Positions 27,901-36,400 of a DNA stretch of 64,000 nucleotides are shown piece by piece. Position 1 is the stretch's first letter, and each line of letters opens with the position of its first letter. Source of the stretch: CAZHVS01 sp964536015. GTDB taxonomy: Bacteria > Bacteroidota > Ignavibacteria > Ignavibacteriales > Ignavibacteriaceae. Location: the NCBI GenBank assembly GCA_964536015.1, contig CAZHVS010000003.1:190467-254466 (forward strand), written 5' to 3'. Under the pieces are notes generated by a model, which worked only from the letters and a program-made list of their open reading frames with translations, was not told the DNA's origin and ran no database searches. The translations under genes and the position numbers were made by a program.

Positions 27901-28721
27901 ATTCGTTCTAAATCTTCTTCTTTTAAGATACTTTCACGTGGCAGAAATATTTCTCCTGTTGACATATCAAAGACATCAGCACCAATCATTCTGCCAATAT
28001 ATTTTTCAAGTTTTACTTTATTGATATCTACTTTTTCAAGCAAATCAAATAGTTCAAGAATCTCCTCATCGGTAACAAATCCCAAAGCTCTTAAAAGAGT
28101 GGTTGACGGAAATTTTTTCCTTCTATCAATATAGACATAAAGGATGTAATTTATGTCGGTCGCAAATTCAACCCAGGAACCCTTAAAAGGTATAATCCTT
28201 GCAGCGTAAAGTGGTGTTCCATTTGGATGAACAGTTTGAGAAAACGCAACACCAGGTGACCTGTGTAATTGTGAAACGACAACTCTTTCAGCTCCGTTAA
28301 TTATAAATGTAGCTCCATCAGTCATAAAAGGCATGTTACCAAGATAAACATCCTGTTCAACAGAGTTTACAAATTCTTCAGTTTCTGGATCTTTGGTTGA
28401 CAGTCTCAGTTTAGCTTTAAGCGGTGCAGCATAAGTCAAACCTTTTTCAAGACATTCAGTGATAGAATATCTTGGCTTTTCGATAAAATAATTTATATAG
28501 TCCAGCCTAAAATTTTCTTTATTATCAAAAATTGGGAAATTGGAAAGAAAAACCTGTTGCAGTCCTATATTTTCTCTTTCAGAATGCAGAACGTTCAACT
28601 GCAAAAATTCTTCAAAAGAAGCTTTCTGAACATCAAGTAAATCCGGCATTTCAATAACCGGCTTAATACTACCGAAGGAAATATTTTTGGTATTCAATGA
28701 ATATCCTCTAAAAAATTGCAA
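24933..28721 (-). CDS. rpoB: RNA polymerase subunit beta
   Basis: Forms the other half of the catalytic cleft and contacts sigma. The rifampicin pocket reads FFGTNQLSQFMDQTNPLAEL and THKRRMSALGPGGL, which is of sensitive type except for an unremarkable Met in place of Ile/Leu. Other landmarks are PMRGYNFEDAI-like PWRGYNFEDAIVLSE and GDKMAGRHGNKGVV. Length is 1262 residues, short like other Bacteroidota/Chlorobi beta subunits. Confidence 0.98.
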   Translation of the reverse strand: MQFFRGYSLNTKNISFGSIKPVIEMPDLLDVQKASFEEFLQLNVLHSERENIGLQQVFLSNFPIFDNKENFRLDYINYFIEKPRYSITECLEKGLTYAAPLKAKLRLSTKDPETEEFVNSVEQDVYLGNMPFMTDGATFIINGAERVVVSQLHRSPGVAFSQTVHPNGTPLYAARIIPFKGSWVEFATDINYILYVYIDRRKKFPSTTLLRALGFVTDEEILELFDLLEKVDINKVKLEKYIGRMIGADVFDMSTGEIFLPRESILKEEDLERIKEAEVDFIKFIKDDVNLEQNLILNTLRKDTSHTKEEALYAIYRQLRTGEAPDIDAAQTLLNKLFFDIKRYDLGDVGRHRMNDKLKLDIPESNTILTPEDIVEIIKYMMRMKDGLEAADDIDHLGNRRIRTVGEQLQQQFNVGIARMARTIKERMNIRDSENFTPQELVNARTISSVVNSFFGTNQLSQFMDQTNPLAELTHKRRMSALGPGGLTRERAGFEVRDVHYTHYGRLCPIETPEGPNIGLISSLTVYARVNKYGFIETPYRKVVNGKVLDEVVYLTAEQEDAYIVAQANEPTDSKGRFVNERVKARFKGEFPMVHPEQVQYMDVAPMQIVSAAAALIPFLEHDDANRALMGSNMQRQAVPLMSPEKPIVGTGFERKLAYDSRSVLLAEDDGVVEFVDAKQITVKYNLDPRSFEAMTSFDDVRRITYQLTKFSGTNQETTINQKPVVRTGQKVVKGEVLADGCATDQGELALGRNVLVAFMPWRGYNFEDAIVLSERLVANDIFTSLHVEEFELQVRETKRGEEELTREIPNVSEEAVRNLDENGIIREGAEVKEGDILIGKITPKGETDPTPEEKLLRAIFGDKAGDVKDASLKAPPGIRGTVIKSRLFSRKKKETDSKKHEKKQLEQIENNYKSRLSAHYQKLIAKLNNICVGETTTGIRDLEGSAVLRSGSTIKETTFTAMEDVTKLDYTQNWFESKKMNNLVKTLFKNYFDTLADIEEDYKREKIKLQIGDELPPGIVQLAKVYVAKKRKVTVGDKMAGRHGNKGVVAKVVPVEDMPFMPDGTPVDIVLNPLGVPSRMNLGQLYETALGWVGKKLGVRFSTPIFDGAKVEDIEEWLEKAGIEKSSKATLINGRTGEVFHQKVTCGYIYMMKLGHMVEDKIHARSIGPYSLITQQPLGGKAQFGGQRFGEMEVWALEGYGASHILQEILTVKSDDVFGRSKVYEAIVKGENIPEANVPEAFNVLIKELQGLGLDVKIDRG

Positions 28722-28761
28722 AAACTAAAAAAAATATTAAAAAAAAGTACAAACCCCAAAC

Positions 28762-28807
28762 AACACAAAAAGCGATAAGCTGGTTTTCCCAATCTTATCA
28801 CTTTTTG
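28762..28807 (-). terminator. Hairpin terminator/attenuator between rplL and rpoB
   Basis: On the minus strand AAAAAGTGATAAG and CTTATCGCTTTTT form a long stem with one G-T pair, around a 14-base loop, ending in five Ts. The placement between rplL and rpoB matches the partial terminator known in E. coli, which sets ribosomal protein output above RNA polymerase output. Confidence 0.75.
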
Positions 28808-28835
28808 TAAATGCTAAAAGAGGTAATATAATAAA

Positions 28836-29216
28836 TTACTTAATCTCTACAGTAGCGCCGGCTTCTTCAAGCTCTTTCTTGATTTTCTCGGCTTCATCTT
28901 TGGAGATTGCTTCTTTAACAGTCTTAGGAGCACCATCAACTAAATCTTTAGCTTCTTTTAAGCCAAGACCGGTGTGAGCTCTAACAACTTTAATAACATT
29001 AATTTTCTTATCGCCTGCAGCAACCAAATTTACGTTAAATTCAGTTTTTTCTTCTGCAGGTGCACCAGCAGGTGCTGCTGCAGCTACACCACCCATAACA
29101 ACAGGTGCGGCGGCGGTAACTCCAAATTCATCTTCTAAAGCCTTTTTTAATTCAGCGGCTTCAACTAATGTTAAACCTTTAATTTTTTCTACTAATTCAG
29201 CAACTTTCTCTGACAT
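28836..29216 (-). CDS. rplL: 50S ribosomal protein L7/L12
   Basis: Multicopy stalk protein that recruits translation factors. An N-terminal dimerisation helix (about 1-35) and an Ala/Gly/Pro hinge lead to the C-terminal factor-binding domain KINVIKVVRAHTGLGLKEAKDLVDGAP. Length is 126 residues. It is followed by a terminator hairpin. Confidence 0.98.
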   Translation of the reverse strand: MSEKVAELVEKIKGLTLVEAAELKKALEDEFGVTAAAPVVMGGVAAAAPAGAPAEEKTEFNVNLVAAGDKKINVIKVVRAHTGLGLKEAKDLVDGAPKTVKEAISKDEAEKIKKELEEAGATVEIK

Positions 29217-29247
29217 TTTTTACTCCTAATAATTTCTTGTTAATAAA

Positions 29248-29769
29248 TTATGCTGCTTTTTTCTTTGAAATCTCATCAATAACACTAACGAGATCACGCA
29301 TAACAGCACTGATTGCACCAACCACACCTGAAACAGGTGAATTGAGGCTGCCAAGTATTCCTGCGATAATTTCAGGTTTGCTTGGTAACTTGGATAGTTC
29401 TTCTAATTTGCTTCCATCATAATAAGCTGTATCAATATAACAAGCTTTCAAAGCAAATTTAGAACTGTCATCAAAATATTTTTTGATGATTCTAGCCGGG
29501 GCAACTGGGTTATCGGTAGCAAACAAAAATCCAGTCATTCCAACCAGGTGGTTTGAAAGTTTTTCGTATTTGCCAGTTTCCAATAAAGCCCTCTCGAATA
29601 AAGTATTCTTAAATACCTTATATCTAACCCCTTCTTTCAGGAATTCTCTGCGAAGCTTACTAATATCTTCAACATTTATTCCACTATAGTCGGTCAGATA
29701 GACTGCACTGGATTCATTCAATAATCCGACAATCTCTGCTATAACCTGAGCTTTTTCAGTTTTATTCAT
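29248..29769 (-). CDS. rplJ: 50S ribosomal protein L10
   Basis: Stalk base protein that carries L7/L12 dimers on its C-terminal helix. It shows VYLTDYSGINVEDISKLRREF and VRYKVFKNTLFERAL. Length is 173 residues. About 80 bases separate it from rplA; this is where the L10 leader lies in other bacteria, but I could not verify its structure here. Confidence 0.97.
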   Translation of the reverse strand: MNKTEKAQVIAEIVGLLNESSAVYLTDYSGINVEDISKLRREFLKEGVRYKVFKNTLFERALLETGKYEKLSNHLVGMTGFLFATDNPVAPARIIKKYFDDSSKFALKACYIDTAYYDGSKLEELSKLPSKPEIIAGILGSLNSPVSGVVGAISAVMRDLVSVIDEISKKKAA

Positions 29770-29852
29770 TTTACTCCAATATTAGAATATTTGATAATAA
29801 TTTATTCTTAATATCGGCTTGAAGCATTTTTTTGAGCGCGTAATAAACTTTA

Positions 29853-30548
29853 CTAATTAACAGCGATTTCATCTTTTGAAATTTTCAAGCCAGGGCCCAT
29901 TGTACTTGAAAGGAAAATACTTTTAACATATTGACCTTTTGCGCTTGTGGGTTTTAATTTCAAAATAGTGTTTAGAAATGCTTTTGTATTTTCTACTAAT
30001 TTTTCTGTATCAAAATTTAATTTACCAAGTGAAGTGTGCACGATACCTGTTTTTTCAACTCTGAATTCAATCTTACCAGCTTTTACTTCTTTAACAGCTT
30101 TTGCAACATCCATTGTAACGGTTCCACTTTTGGGATTTGGCATTAAACCTTTAGGACCTAATACTTTACCCAATTTACCAAGTTCACCCATAACATCAGG
30201 AGTAGCAATTACTACATCTACATCCGTCCAGCCACCTTTGATTTTTTCAAGAATATCTTCAAAACCAGCGTGATCAGCACCAGCATCCAAAGCTTCCTGA
30301 ATTTTAGGACCCTTAGCAACAACTAATACAGAAACCGTTTTGCCTGTACCGTGCGGAAGACTAACAGTTCCACGAACCATTTGATCAGCATGTCTTGGAT
30401 CTACTCCAAGTTTAATTGCACAATCAAGACTTTCAACAAATTTAACTTTTGAAGTCTCTTTCAGAATCTTTACAGCTTGTTCAAGTGTATATTCTTTGCT
30501 TTTGTCGATGCTTTTGCTTATTTCTTTTACTCTTTTAGATGTTTTCAT
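29853..30548 (-). CDS. rplA: 50S ribosomal protein L1
   Basis: Mobile L1-stalk protein that releases E-site tRNA, and a translational repressor of the L11 operon in other bacteria. It shows FVESLDCAIKLGVDPRHADQM, SLPHGTGKTVSVLV and LGPKGLMPNPKSGTVT. Length is 231 residues. Confidence 0.98.
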   Translation of the reverse strand: MKTSKRVKEISKSIDKSKEYTLEQAVKILKETSKVKFVESLDCAIKLGVDPRHADQMVRGTVSLPHGTGKTVSVLVVAKGPKIQEALDAGADHAGFEDILEKIKGGWTDVDVVIATPDVMGELGKLGKVLGPKGLMPNPKSGTVTMDVAKAVKEVKAGKIEFRVEKTGIVHTSLGKLNFDTEKLVENTKAFLNTILKLKPTSAKGQYVKSIFLSSTMGPGLKISKDEIAVN

Positions 30549-30571
30549 TTTCTTACCAATTTAAAGTTTAA

Positions 30572-30997
30572 TTATCCTTCAACAGTAATTCCCATACTGC
30601 GTGCTGTTCCTGCTATCATACTAGAAGCATGTTCAATATCATTTGCATTCAAGTCAGGCATCTTCATTTTTGCAATTTCTGCAACCTGAGCTTTAGATAC
30701 CTTTCCAACTTTATTTCTGTTTGGTTCAGCCGAGCCTTTTTCAAGTTTTGCAGCTTTAACTAATAATACAGAAGCTGGAGGGGTTTTGGTAATAAATGTA
30801 AATGATTTATCTGAATAAACAGTAATAACAACGGGAATTATTAATCCATCTTTATCAGCAGTTCTTGCATTAAATTGCTTGCAGAACTCCATAATGTTAA
30901 CACCTTTTTGACCAAGAGCAGGTCCAACAGGTGGTGACGGGTTAGCTTTTCCAGCAGGTATCTGTAATTTGATAAAGCCAGCTATTTTTTTTGCCAT
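30572..30997 (-). CDS. rplK: 50S ribosomal protein L11
   Basis: GTPase-centre protein, needed for RelA activation and targeted by thiostrepton. It shows IKLQIPAGKANPSPPVGPALGQKGVNIMEFCKQFN with the proline-rich N-terminal switch. It ends in the DIEHASSMIAGTARSMGI helix. Length is 141 residues. Confidence 0.98.
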   Translation of the reverse strand: MAKKIAGFIKLQIPAGKANPSPPVGPALGQKGVNIMEFCKQFNARTADKDGLIIPVVITVYSDKSFTFITKTPPASVLLVKAAKLEKGSAEPNRNKVGKVSKAQVAEIAKMKMPDLNANDIEHASSMIAGTARSMGITVEG

Positions 30998-31016
30998 ATT
31001 AAATTTCCTTAAATTC

Positions 31017-31553
31017 TTACTTCTCTAATTCTGCCTGTACAAAATCTATCTCAACCGGTGTTTTTCTGCCAAAGATTGAGACAAGAACTTTTATCTTCAT
31101 TTTATCTTCAATTACTTCTTCTATAGTACCAGAAAAATTATTAAAAGGACCATCAATAATTTTCACTATATCACCGGTGCGGAATATTGTCTCTATTCTT
31201 TCATCACCTTCAATAGTACTGATTCTTCCAACAATACGTTTAACTTCTTCTGGTTGTAAAGGATTAGGATTATTCTTAGGACCTAAAAATCCCATTACTG
31301 CAGGTGTATTAAGAATAAATTCTCTTACCTGAGCATCTAAATCTGCCTGAACCAGAATGTATCCCGGGAAAAAATTTTTTGTTTTACTTCTTTTCTTGCC
31401 ATCACGAACTTCAAAAACTTTTTCAGTAGGAACTAAAATCTGGTTAATTTTAACTCTAAGTTTTTCGTTATCCTTTAACTCAGTTTCAATAAAAGTTTTA
31501 ACTTTATTTTCGTGACCGGAAAAGGTTCTGACCACATACCATCTGGGTTCCAT
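31017..31553 (-). CDS. nusG: Transcription elongation/antitermination factor NusG
   Basis: Binds RNA polymerase through its N-terminal NGN domain (WYVVRTFSGHENKVK, FFPGYILVQADL) and other partners through its C-terminal KOW domain (GDIVKIIDGPFNNFSGTIEEV). The 178 residues are typical. It starts five bases after the secE stop. Confidence 0.97.
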   Translation of the reverse strand: MEPRWYVVRTFSGHENKVKTFIETELKDNEKLRVKINQILVPTEKVFEVRDGKKRSKTKNFFPGYILVQADLDAQVREFILNTPAVMGFLGPKNNPNPLQPEEVKRIVGRISTIEGDERIETIFRTGDIVKIIDGPFNNFSGTIEEVIEDKMKIKVLVSIFGRKTPVEIDFVQAELEK

Positions 31554-31558
31554 AAGTA

Positions 31559-31741
31559 TTAAAAGATTCCTTTAAAGACTAATTGAATTCCCATATCAAT
31601 TGCATAGGTAATAACAGCCATAATAAGGCAAAGAACTATGACAATAGTAGTAGACTCTTTTAATTCGTCTTTTGTTGGCCAGGTAACTTTTTTCATTTCC
31701 TTGACAACATCGTTAACAAAATTTATTATTTTTTCTTTCAT
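31559..31741 (-). CDS. secE: Protein translocase subunit SecE
   Basis: Single-span clamp around SecY. An amphipathic helix (VVKEMKKVTWPTKDEL) is followed by one transmembrane helix (STTIVIVLCLIMAVITYAID). The open frame extends to 31786, but those 15 codons run into the tRNA-Trp gene. The ATG at 31741 gives 60 residues and is chosen here. Confidence 0.95.
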   Translation of the reverse strand: MKEKIINFVNDVVKEMKKVTWPTKDELKESTTIVIVLCLIMAVITYAIDMGIQLVFKGIF

Positions 31742-31759
31742 ATGTTTCTTTTTTACTTG

Positions 31760-31833
31760 CACGTCAGGAGGGACTCGAACCCCCAACCTGCGGTTTTGGA
31801 GACCGCTGCTCTAGCCAATTGAGCTACTGACGT
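31760..31833 (-). tRNA. tRNA-Trp (anticodon CCA)
   Basis: The minus strand shows acceptor arms ACGTCAG and CTGACGT with discriminator G. The anticodon stem GCGGT/ACCGC encloses the loop CTCCAAA. The T arm is GGGGGTTCGAGTCCCTC. CCA is not encoded. The gene lies between rpmG and secE, a common position for tRNA-Trp. Confidence 0.95.
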
Positions 31834-31841
31834 ATCAGTAT

Positions 31842-31991
31842 TTACTTGGTTTCTTTATGAATAGTGTGTTTTTTATCCCAACGACAATATTTCTTAAACT
31901 CAACCCTGTTAGGATGATTACGTTTATTCTTAGTCGTAGTGTAATTTCTTCTTTTACACTCTGTACATTCTAAAGTTATAATTTCTCTCAT
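31842..31991 (-). CDS. rpmG: 50S ribosomal protein L33 with an incomplete zinc site
   Basis: Small E-site protein of the large subunit, 49 residues. It reads MREIITLECTECKRRNYTT, then KNKRNHPNRVEFKKYC. The first CxxC pair (Cys9 and Cys12) is present, but the second pair, CPRC or similar in the classical zinc form, is here CRWD with a single cysteine. The frame can be extended to 32057, but that would run through tRNA-Thr, so the ATG at 31991 is used. Confidence 0.94.
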   Translation of the reverse strand: MREIITLECTECKRRNYTTTKNKRNHPNRVEFKKYCRWDKKHTIHKETK

Positions 31992-32015
31992 CTTATATAT
32001 AATCCTTTTATTTTG

Positions 32016-32088
32016 AGCTGACGACCGGGATTGAACCGGTGACCTCATCCTTACCAAGGATGTGCTCTACCAACTGAGCTACGTCAGC
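32016..32088 (-). tRNA. tRNA-Thr (anticodon GGU)
   Basis: The minus strand shows acceptor arms GCTGACG and CGTCAGC with discriminator T. The anticodon stem CATCC/GGATG encloses the loop TTGGTAA. The T arm is ACCGGTTCAATCCCGGT. CCA is not encoded. Confidence 0.95.
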
Positions 32089-32102
32089 GATAAAATTAAC
32101 TG

Positions 32103-32175
32103 AGCGGGAGACGGGACTCGAACCCGCGACCAACAGCTTGGAAGGCTGTGACTCTACCAACTGAGTTACTCCCGC
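32103..32175 (-). tRNA. tRNA-Gly (anticodon UCC)
   Basis: The minus strand shows acceptor arms GCGGGAG and CTCCCGC with discriminator T. The anticodon stem ACAGC/GCTGT encloses the loop CTTCCAA. The T arm is GCGGGTTCGAGTCCCGT. CCA is not encoded. Fifteen bases separate it from tRNA-Thr. Confidence 0.95.
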
Positions 32176-32192
32176 TTAATAAAAAACGTAAG

Positions 32193-32276
32193 TGGGCGGC
32201 GAGGGATTCGAACCCCCAAAGGCGCTTGCCAACGGATTTACAGTCCGCCCCGGCTCTCCAACTCCGGCGTCCGCCC
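32193..32276 (-). tRNA. tRNA-Tyr (anticodon GUA)
   Basis: Class II tRNA with a long variable arm. The minus strand shows acceptor arms GGGCGGA and GCCGCCC (last pair A-G mismatched). The anticodon loop is CTGTAAA, and the variable arm runs about from GTTGGCAAGCGCC. The T arm ends TTCGAATCCCTC. It is the first gene of the tRNA-secE-nusG-rpl-rpoBC transcript. Confidence 0.93.
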
Positions 32277-32296
32277 CAATTTTAAGAAAGAGAATG

Positions 32297-32328
32297 CAAA
32301 AATATTTGGTTTTTTTTAGAAATGCAAA
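32297..32328 (-). promoter_or_regulatory. Bacteroidota-type promoter for tRNA-Tyr and the secE-nusG-rpl-rpoBC series
   Basis: On the minus strand TTTG (32328-32325) and TATTTTTG (32304-32297) are separated by exactly 20 bases, a full match to the Bacteroidota primary-sigma pattern TTTG-N19-21-TAnnTTTG. The predicted start is near 32290, about 15 bases before the mature tRNA-Tyr. The remaining bases up to 32,493 contain no gene I can support. Confidence 0.65.
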
Positions 32329-32491
32329 TTTTTATTTAAAAATATTTTAATTTTTTCAACTTTACGGCAAAAAAGTAATGATTTCTGCATATTATAGTTC
32401 TAAATCAACAAACAATTATTTGCATATATGGTATAAAATAATCTGCCGGTTTTGATTCTTTAATCTTTTTTTGAGTTTTATTTTTTTAATC

Positions 32492-32525
32492 ATAAAAAAT
32501 CCAGCGATAGTTGAGGCTGGATTTT
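32492..32525 (-). terminator. Terminator after the T9SS cargo operon
   Basis: On the minus strand a perfect 10-bp stem, AAAATCCAGC with GCTGGATTTT, encloses a 10-base loop and is followed by further Ts. It begins 27 bases after the stop of the 282-residue T9SS protein. The stem and part of the loop recur at 41,964-41,994. Confidence 0.8.
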
Positions 32526-32551
32526 AATAAGTTAATAAATACTAATTAAAT

Positions 32552-33400
32552 TTATTTTATGAGTATCATTTTTTTTACTTCTCTGAATTCACCTGCAATT
32601 AACTCATAATAATATAAACCAGAAGTACATTTACTTCCATCCCAATTAATAAAATAATTTCCTGCCTGCTGCTCTGATTGAACTAATGTTTCAATCAATC
32701 TTCCTATTGCGTCAAATACTTTAATTGAAACATAAGTCATCTTTGGCAATTGATAATTAATTGTTGTTGTTGGATTGAATGGATTGGGATAATTTTGTTC
32801 AAGAGAATAATGTTCAAATTTATATTCTTTATCCCTTAAATCAGTCGCAGAAGATGAGATATAAATATCATCAAGATAAAGATAAGACCAGATTGAATTT
32901 GCAGATTCAGCTCTTATGGTAATATTAATCGTCATACCCGAGACTGCTGATAAATCATAATAAACATGCACCCAGTTATTTGTCTGATTAGCATAGCACA
33001 AATAAGTATCTGTTAATGTTTGACCAGCGATAATTACTTTAATCCTTGCCCCAACCCATAATCCCGAACATTCTGATGTTGATGCGTTTCTATCTTGATA
33101 ATATAAATGCAAATATACATTTGGCGTTGAAGGAAGAGTTATATCCTGTGATAATGAATTTACTGCATAACTAAATCCTCCTAATCTTGCCATATACTGT
33201 CCAGAATGGGGATAAACTGGAGGATCAATAGAAGTTGAGTAAAAAAAGGCGGCTGTACCTATTATCGCTGCTCCATTAGATGAATAAACAGTCCAGCCTG
33301 ATCCTGCTCCACTTTCAAAGCCACCATTGAGTATGCTCTGAGGTTTTCCAATTAAAGAGAATAACAGAAATATCAAAGATATAGAACAACATTTTATCAT
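32552..33400 (-). CDS. Secreted T9SS-sorted protein with carbohydrate-binding-like domain
   Basis: A 282-residue exported protein. It starts with a Sec signal peptide (hydrophobic to about residue 18, cleavage probably near PQS-ILN). Residues about 23-190 look like a beta-sandwich of the carbohydrate-binding type: NGGFESGAGSGWTVY at the start, YMARLGG and YLYLDDIYIS at the end. The last 75 residues are a T9SS type A sorting domain (NYPNPFNPTTTINYQLP, FDAIGRLIETL, ending MILIK). It is probably anchored on or released at the cell surface. GGAG lies five bases before the ATG. It follows the 1469-residue T9SS gene by 20 bases in one operon. The ligand is unknown. Confidence 0.8.
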   Translation of the reverse strand: MIKCCSISLIFLLFSLIGKPQSILNGGFESGAGSGWTVYSSNGAAIIGTAAFFYSTSIDPPVYPHSGQYMARLGGFSYAVNSLSQDITLPSTPNVYLHLYYQDRNASTSECSGLWVGARIKVIIAGQTLTDTYLCYANQTNNWVHVYYDLSAVSGMTINITIRAESANSIWSYLYLDDIYISSSATDLRDKEYKFEHYSLEQNYPNPFNPTTTINYQLPKMTYVSIKVFDAIGRLIETLVQSEQQAGNYFINWDGSKCTSGLYYYELIAGEFREVKKMILIK

Positions 33401-33420
33401 AACAACTCCAATAGAATTTA

Positions 33421-36400
33421 TTACTTAAGAAGTACCATTTTCTTTAAAAGGGTAATTTGTTTACCATCAGAGTCGACTGAAATTAACTTGTAGAAATAAA
33501 TTCCACTAACCAGATTACTTCCATCAAATTTTATTTCATAATTACCTGCTGTCTGCTCTTCATTGACTATTGTTTCAACAACTCTGCCTATTACGTCATA
33601 AATTTTGACTGAAATAAAACTTTTCTTCGGTAATTGATAATTAATTGTTGTTATCGGATTAAACGGATTTGGATAATTCTGAAATAGCACAAATTTATCA
33701 GGAAGCTTAATATCTATTGCAACTTCATTTGAATAAGAAAAATTTCCATCTTGATTAATCTGCTTTAATCTATATTTAACCATTCCATATTTTATATTTT
33801 TATCAATAAAAGAATAATCTTTAGGAGAATTACTATTCCCGAATCCTTTAACAAATCCAATTTTTTCATAAACATTCAAATTTAGATTTTGCAAAGACGA
33901 AGCACGTTCAATTTCAAAGCCATAGTTATCTACTTCAGTCGCAGTCTTCCAATCCAGGTTGACTTTTCCATTATGATAATTAGCTTGAAAGGTTATTATT
34001 TCTACTGGAAGAGGATTTCCGCTTGCGCCTCCTACTCCAAATTCCGAGAAGGAATTTAAGTCAGTTCTATGTAAAACCGGACAAGAATTTGAACCTGTAC
34101 AAACAGAATGATTTCCCTGAAATGTCCAATTTCCGCCAGTATCTCTCTTCAGCATTCTTAGTCCCGTATAATCTTCAACTCCACCAAATCCCTCTGCTGT
34201 TAAATCAATATTATATACTCCTCCATTTAAGCCATCTCCGGTTGTTATTTTCCAATATCCATCCTGACCTATATTTGAAATTATTGTTCCACTTTCATTT
34301 AAAGGCAACCCATTAGTGCCTGGATTAGATGAAACGAATTCTACTAATAAAGTACCTCCGGAAGTTGGTGCGGTTGTAAACGATATATTCGTTGGCCTGT
34401 AGTGACTGTTATTTCCGACTGGAAATATAATGTCATTTGCAGTTACATTATTTATCCATCTTCTAAGTTTACCAATAATATGTCCTGATGTTCTAGTGAT
34501 TGTTCCCAAATTACTTGTTGATGAACCAATAGTTAAAATATTTTCACCAGAATTCATGAACCCGTTTGTCAATGTCAAATTAACTGCTGAAGTATTATTT
34601 GAAAGCAAAACGCCCGCATTATTATTAATTGTTAAATTACTAAATGCACCCGAAATAGATTGTTGAGTGGTACCCTGACAAGTCATAGAAATCGGATTTG
34701 ATAAATTGCTGCAACCACCATTAACATATACTTTGTATGAATCATTACAATCTTCACAACTAATTTCTTCTCCACAAAATGATCCAGTTATTGTAATGAA
34801 ACTATTAAAAGTTGCGCTCCCCCAATTTAAAGCCGCAGCTATCATTTTAAATGTCCCTGCAATAATTGATGGTCCATTCGTCGTAAAGTGTTTATCGCCA
34901 ATCCCAACAGCACACCCTGCTGGAACTTCAAATGTTACACTGGATGAAGCTAAATTTGGTGCATCAAGATTTGTAACATCACACATATTTGACATTTCCT
35001 GACCAATCTGAATTTTACCAGTCCCATTTACTGGGTTACCCAACATATTTACTGTCCCTAAGCATAAATATAGAACACCATTAACTGTAATTTGTCCATA
35101 ATCTTTGAATGTTCCACATCTTTGATTTGGAATAGATGAACAACCAGTAAGACCATAAATAGTAAAATTATTATTAACCGTTAATGTTCCGCCAATTTTA
35201 TTTTCAAAAACGCTTGATGTTGCTAACGTAAGCGTTTCATTAGTGTTAATAGTTAAGTTCGCCCCGTTGTAAATTGAAAATTCTGAAATTGTTGATGCAA
35301 AATTGCTGAAACCCGAAACGATTTGTACACCATTACGAGTAAATCTCATTACACCTATACTCACAGTTCCTGAATTAGTAAAATTTTCACCTTTGAAGTC
35401 AAAACCACAACCAACATGTCCATTTATTGTTCCTTCATTAATTATGTCATTCTCACATTGCTTTAGATGGTTAGCCGAAAGCGTTAACGTTGCTCCAGAA
35501 AATACCTTAAGCTGTCCGCCTATTTTTGCTGCACCATTTAAGCTGGTTGTTCCACTAATAATATCAAAGTTTGTTGATGATGAAGTAAGATACTGGTCAT
35601 CCTGAACAGAGATTCTGCAATCACTGCTATTCGCTTTAAGTGTACCTGAACCGGTGATTGGACTTGTATAAATATAAAGCCAGCCGGATGTGTTCAAATA
35701 TAAATTTCGGTTTTTAGGTATATTAATTGTTCCATAAGCATAGATAGGCACATTTATGCTTATATCGCCATCAATTACTAAAGTACCACCATTTAGAATT
35801 GTTAGTTTTTCATTTTCCGAAGGATTAATTAGATTTTGTGTGTCAGAAAAAGTTGTTGTTGAACTGCTTCCAATTTTAATTTCATAGAAGTAAGATATAT
35901 TGTCCAATGAAGAAATTGTTTGAGGTCCTGTTCCATAAAAATATAAATTAGCCACACTATTATTAGTTGAATTTGCATTAAATGTTGAACCGCAAAATTG
36001 CAATACACTGCCCTGATTATTCCCTTCTAAGTAACCATCATTAGTTATATTGCCATTTACTATAAAAACTTGATCTGACCAAATCAACAATTTACTGTTT
36101 GCTGCAATATAGAGATCGCCATTTAAAGTTTTTGAATTCACAACAACTTGTCTATTGCCATAACAATAAATGCCTACATCCGCATTAGTATTATCGGGCC
36201 ATTCATCGCCAGCTTCTACATTACCAATAGAGTTTTCATAACGTAAAATTGCATTATCACCAAGTGAAAATATATTTCCGTTTTTATTAAAAACACCACT
36301 TTTATAATAGAAATAATTATTTACTGTAAGATTGTTTGTTAAATAAAAAGTATAAGCAGAATGGTTTTCAATATAAAAGTTATTAACAGATGAAGGAAGA

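Noticed and set aside
29770..29852. L10 ribosomal leader in front of rplJ
   Set aside because: The position is right, but I could not identify the expected kink-turn and helices by eye.
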